Shown here: positions 12,960 through 14,244 of the stretch, in pieces | Layout: every line of letters starts with the position of its first letter | Position numbering within the stretch: the stretch's first letter is position 1 | Origin: CAYVKM01 sp964452045 | GTDB taxonomy: Bacteria; Calditrichota; Calditrichia; RBG-13-44-9 | Assembly: GCA_964452045.1 (NCBI GenBank) | Contig: CAYVKM010000093.1 | Location: 1-14,244 of the forward strand | DNA: 14,244 nucleotides | Direction of reading: 5' to 3' | Made by a program: the position numbers and the translations under genes | Notes under the pieces: model-generated | Seen by the model: the letters and a program-made list of their open reading frames with translations, nothing else | The model's database searches: none | What the model was told of the DNA's origin: nothing

Positions 12960-14244
12960 ATGAGCCAAGATTTCGTCAAATATGCTACAGACCAACTAAT
13001 GAAAACCGCCGAAATTGAGCGTGACCTGTATACAAAGTTTTCGGTTAAACGCGGTTTGAGAAATGATGACGGTTCGGGGGTTCTGGTTGGTTTGACCAAG
13101 ATTTCCAGTGTTATCGGATTTAAGATTGTCGATGAAGAAGTGATCCCGGTAGACGGAGAATTGTACTACCGGGGAATGCACATTAATGACCTGGTGGCCG
13201 GTGTTGAGAAGGAGAAACGGCATGGTTTTACCGAAGTGATTTACCTTCTGATTTTTGGGAAACTGCCAAATAGTCAGGAATTACAGGATTTCAAAGATTA
13301 TCTGAATGTCCGGACAAATTTACCACCCGGATTGAATGAGACTTCCATTCTGGGATTCCCCAGCCCAAGTGTGATGAACAAGCTCCAACGGGTGATCCTC
13401 GTCCTTTATGGCGCGGATCCAAATCCGGATGATATTTCTATTCCAAATGTGGTAAGGCAATGTCTGGATCTTATCGCCAAGTTTGCCACGATTATCGCAT
13501 ATTCCTATCAGGCAATGCGATATAAACTCCATGGCGAGTCACTTTTTGTGCACCCACCACATCCGACCTTATGCTGTGCCGAGAATTTTCTCTACATGTT
13601 AAGACCGGACCGACAATATAATAAGTTAGAAGCAGATGTTCTGGATCTGGCACTGATGCTTCATGCGGATCACGGTGGCGGTAACAATTCTACTTTTACC
13701 ACCCATGTGGTTACCTCCAGCCATACTGATACCTATTCTGCCATATCGGCTGCAATCGGGTCGCTGAAAGGGCCATTACATGGTGCGGCCAATTCTTCGG
13801 TGATGGACATGATGACCAACATAAAAGAAAATGTAAAAGACTGGAAGGATGATGACGAATTGTCACATTATTTGGAGAGAATGCTAAAGGGTGAGGTCCA
13901 CGACAAGCAGGGATTGATCTATGGATTGGGTCATGCGGTTTACACCAAATCCGATCCGCGCGCCATTATCCTGAAGAATAAAGCCAAGGATTTGGCCGCA
14001 CAAAAGGGACGATCCGATGAACACCAGTTGTACCTGAATGTGGAAAGACTGGCACCGGCATTATTCCAGAAGATAAAAAAATCCAAAAAGGTTATCTCAC
14101 CCAATGTTGATTTCTTCTCGGGATTTGTTTACGATTTACTGGGATTCCCGCGGGACATTTACACCCCGTTGTTTGCGATGGCCCGGGTAGTTGGCTGGTC
14201 TGCGCACCGGATTGAAGAACTGCTTAATGGACGGCGCATTATTC
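12960..14244 (+). CDS. Citrate synthase (3' end beyond window)
   Basis: Condenses oxaloacetate and acetyl-CoA to citrate, the entry step of the TCA cycle, in the cytoplasm. About 428 codons are present and the frame is open at the window edge, so the C-terminus is missing. Catalytic signatures are visible: LHADHGGGNNSTF (about 240-252), GPLHGAANSSVMDM with the active-site histidine (about 276), GLGHAVYTKSDPR (about 324) and NVDFFSG with the catalytic aspartate (about 384). The N-terminal SVKRGLRNDDGSGVLVGLT and the LPPGLNETSI region fit the citrate/2-methylcitrate synthase type common in Clostridia and Bacteroidetes-like bacteria rather than the E. coli GltA type, so I leave the symbol blank. 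A propionyl-CoA (methylcitrate) activity cannot be excluded. AGGAG at 12944-12948 lies 11 nt before the ATG, slightly long. No other start with a better site is nearby. Confidence 0.93.
   Translation, partial: MSQDFVKYATDQLMKTAEIERDLYTKFSVKRGLRNDDGSGVLVGLTKISSVIGFKIVDEEVIPVDGELYYRGMHINDLVAGVEKEKRHGFTEVIYLLIFGKLPNSQELQDFKDYLNVRTNLPPGLNETSILGFPSPSVMNKLQRVILVLYGADPNPDDISIPNVVRQCLDLIAKFATIIAYSYQAMRYKLHGESLFVHPPHPTLCCAENFLYMLRPDRQYNKLEADVLDLALMLHADHGGGNNSTFTTHVVTSSHTDTYSAISAAIGSLKGPLHGAANSSVMDMMTNIKENVKDWKDDDELSHYLERMLKGEVHDKQGLIYGLGHAVYTKSDPRAIILKNKAKDLAAQKGRSDEHQLYLNVERLAPALFQKIKKSKKVISPNVDFFSGFVYDLLGFPRDIYTPLFAMARVVGWSAHRIEELLNGRRII

Noticed and set aside
1..14244. CRISPR arrays, tRNA or rRNA genes, insertion sequences, phage genes
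   Set aside because: I saw no regularly spaced direct repeats, no cloverleaf-like sequence, no transposase or integrase motifs and no flanking inverted repeats on either strand.

Overview
The window looks like a metagenome-assembled bacterial scaffold: it has a run of exactly 100 Ns inside polA, and no tRNA, rRNA, CRISPR array or insertion sequence that I could see. Coding density, lax lipoprotein signals, the multiheme cytochromes and the citrate synthase type suggest an anaerobic or metal-respiring Gram-negative bacterium. A member of the FCB group (Calditrichota/Ignavibacteria-like) or a Geobacter-like lineage would fit, but I hold the taxonomy at low confidence. TGA closes several genes here, so the genetic code appears standard.

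Layout. Positions 12-932 (+) hold an AT-rich helical-repeat protein of unknown role. It overlaps, tail to tail, a divergent YchF-type P-loop ATPase (922-2010, -). The core of the window is a five-gene minus-strand cluster from 7891 down to 2212. In transcription order it encodes an 11-heme cytochrome lipoprotein interrupted by one in-frame UGA, a lipoprotein with two rhodanese domains, an outer-membrane beta-barrel, an 11-heme periplasmic cytochrome and a 9-heme cytochrome lipoprotein. A strong sigma70-like promoter (8063-8090) lies upstream and a rho-independent terminator (2155-2189) downstream, which supports a single transcription unit of about 5.9 kb. Diverging from it are a stand-alone cobalamin-binding protein of the methylmalonyl-CoA mutase type (8199-8606, +) and radC (8781-9491, +). 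An AI-2E-type permease (9511-10593, -) and polA (10675-12681, -, with an assembly gap) follow. A citrate synthase (12960-14244, +) runs off the end.

How the genes work together. Porin plus periplasmic multiheme cytochrome plus outer-membrane cytochrome lipoproteins is the composition of porin-cytochrome conduits that carry respiratory electrons across the outer membrane. With a rhodanese lipoprotein in the same unit, the set recalls the ext clusters of Geobacter. About 31 heme-binding motifs are encoded in total.

The most unusual signal is the in-frame UGA at codon 81 of the first cytochrome. The frame is fully open on both sides, there is no credible restart, and a small stem-loop with a GGU apical loop begins 17 nt past the UGA, much as in a bacterial SECIS. 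This makes selenocysteine a serious hypothesis for an electron-conduit cytochrome. A point nonsense mutation or sequencing error (GGA to TGA in a glycine run) is the main alternative.
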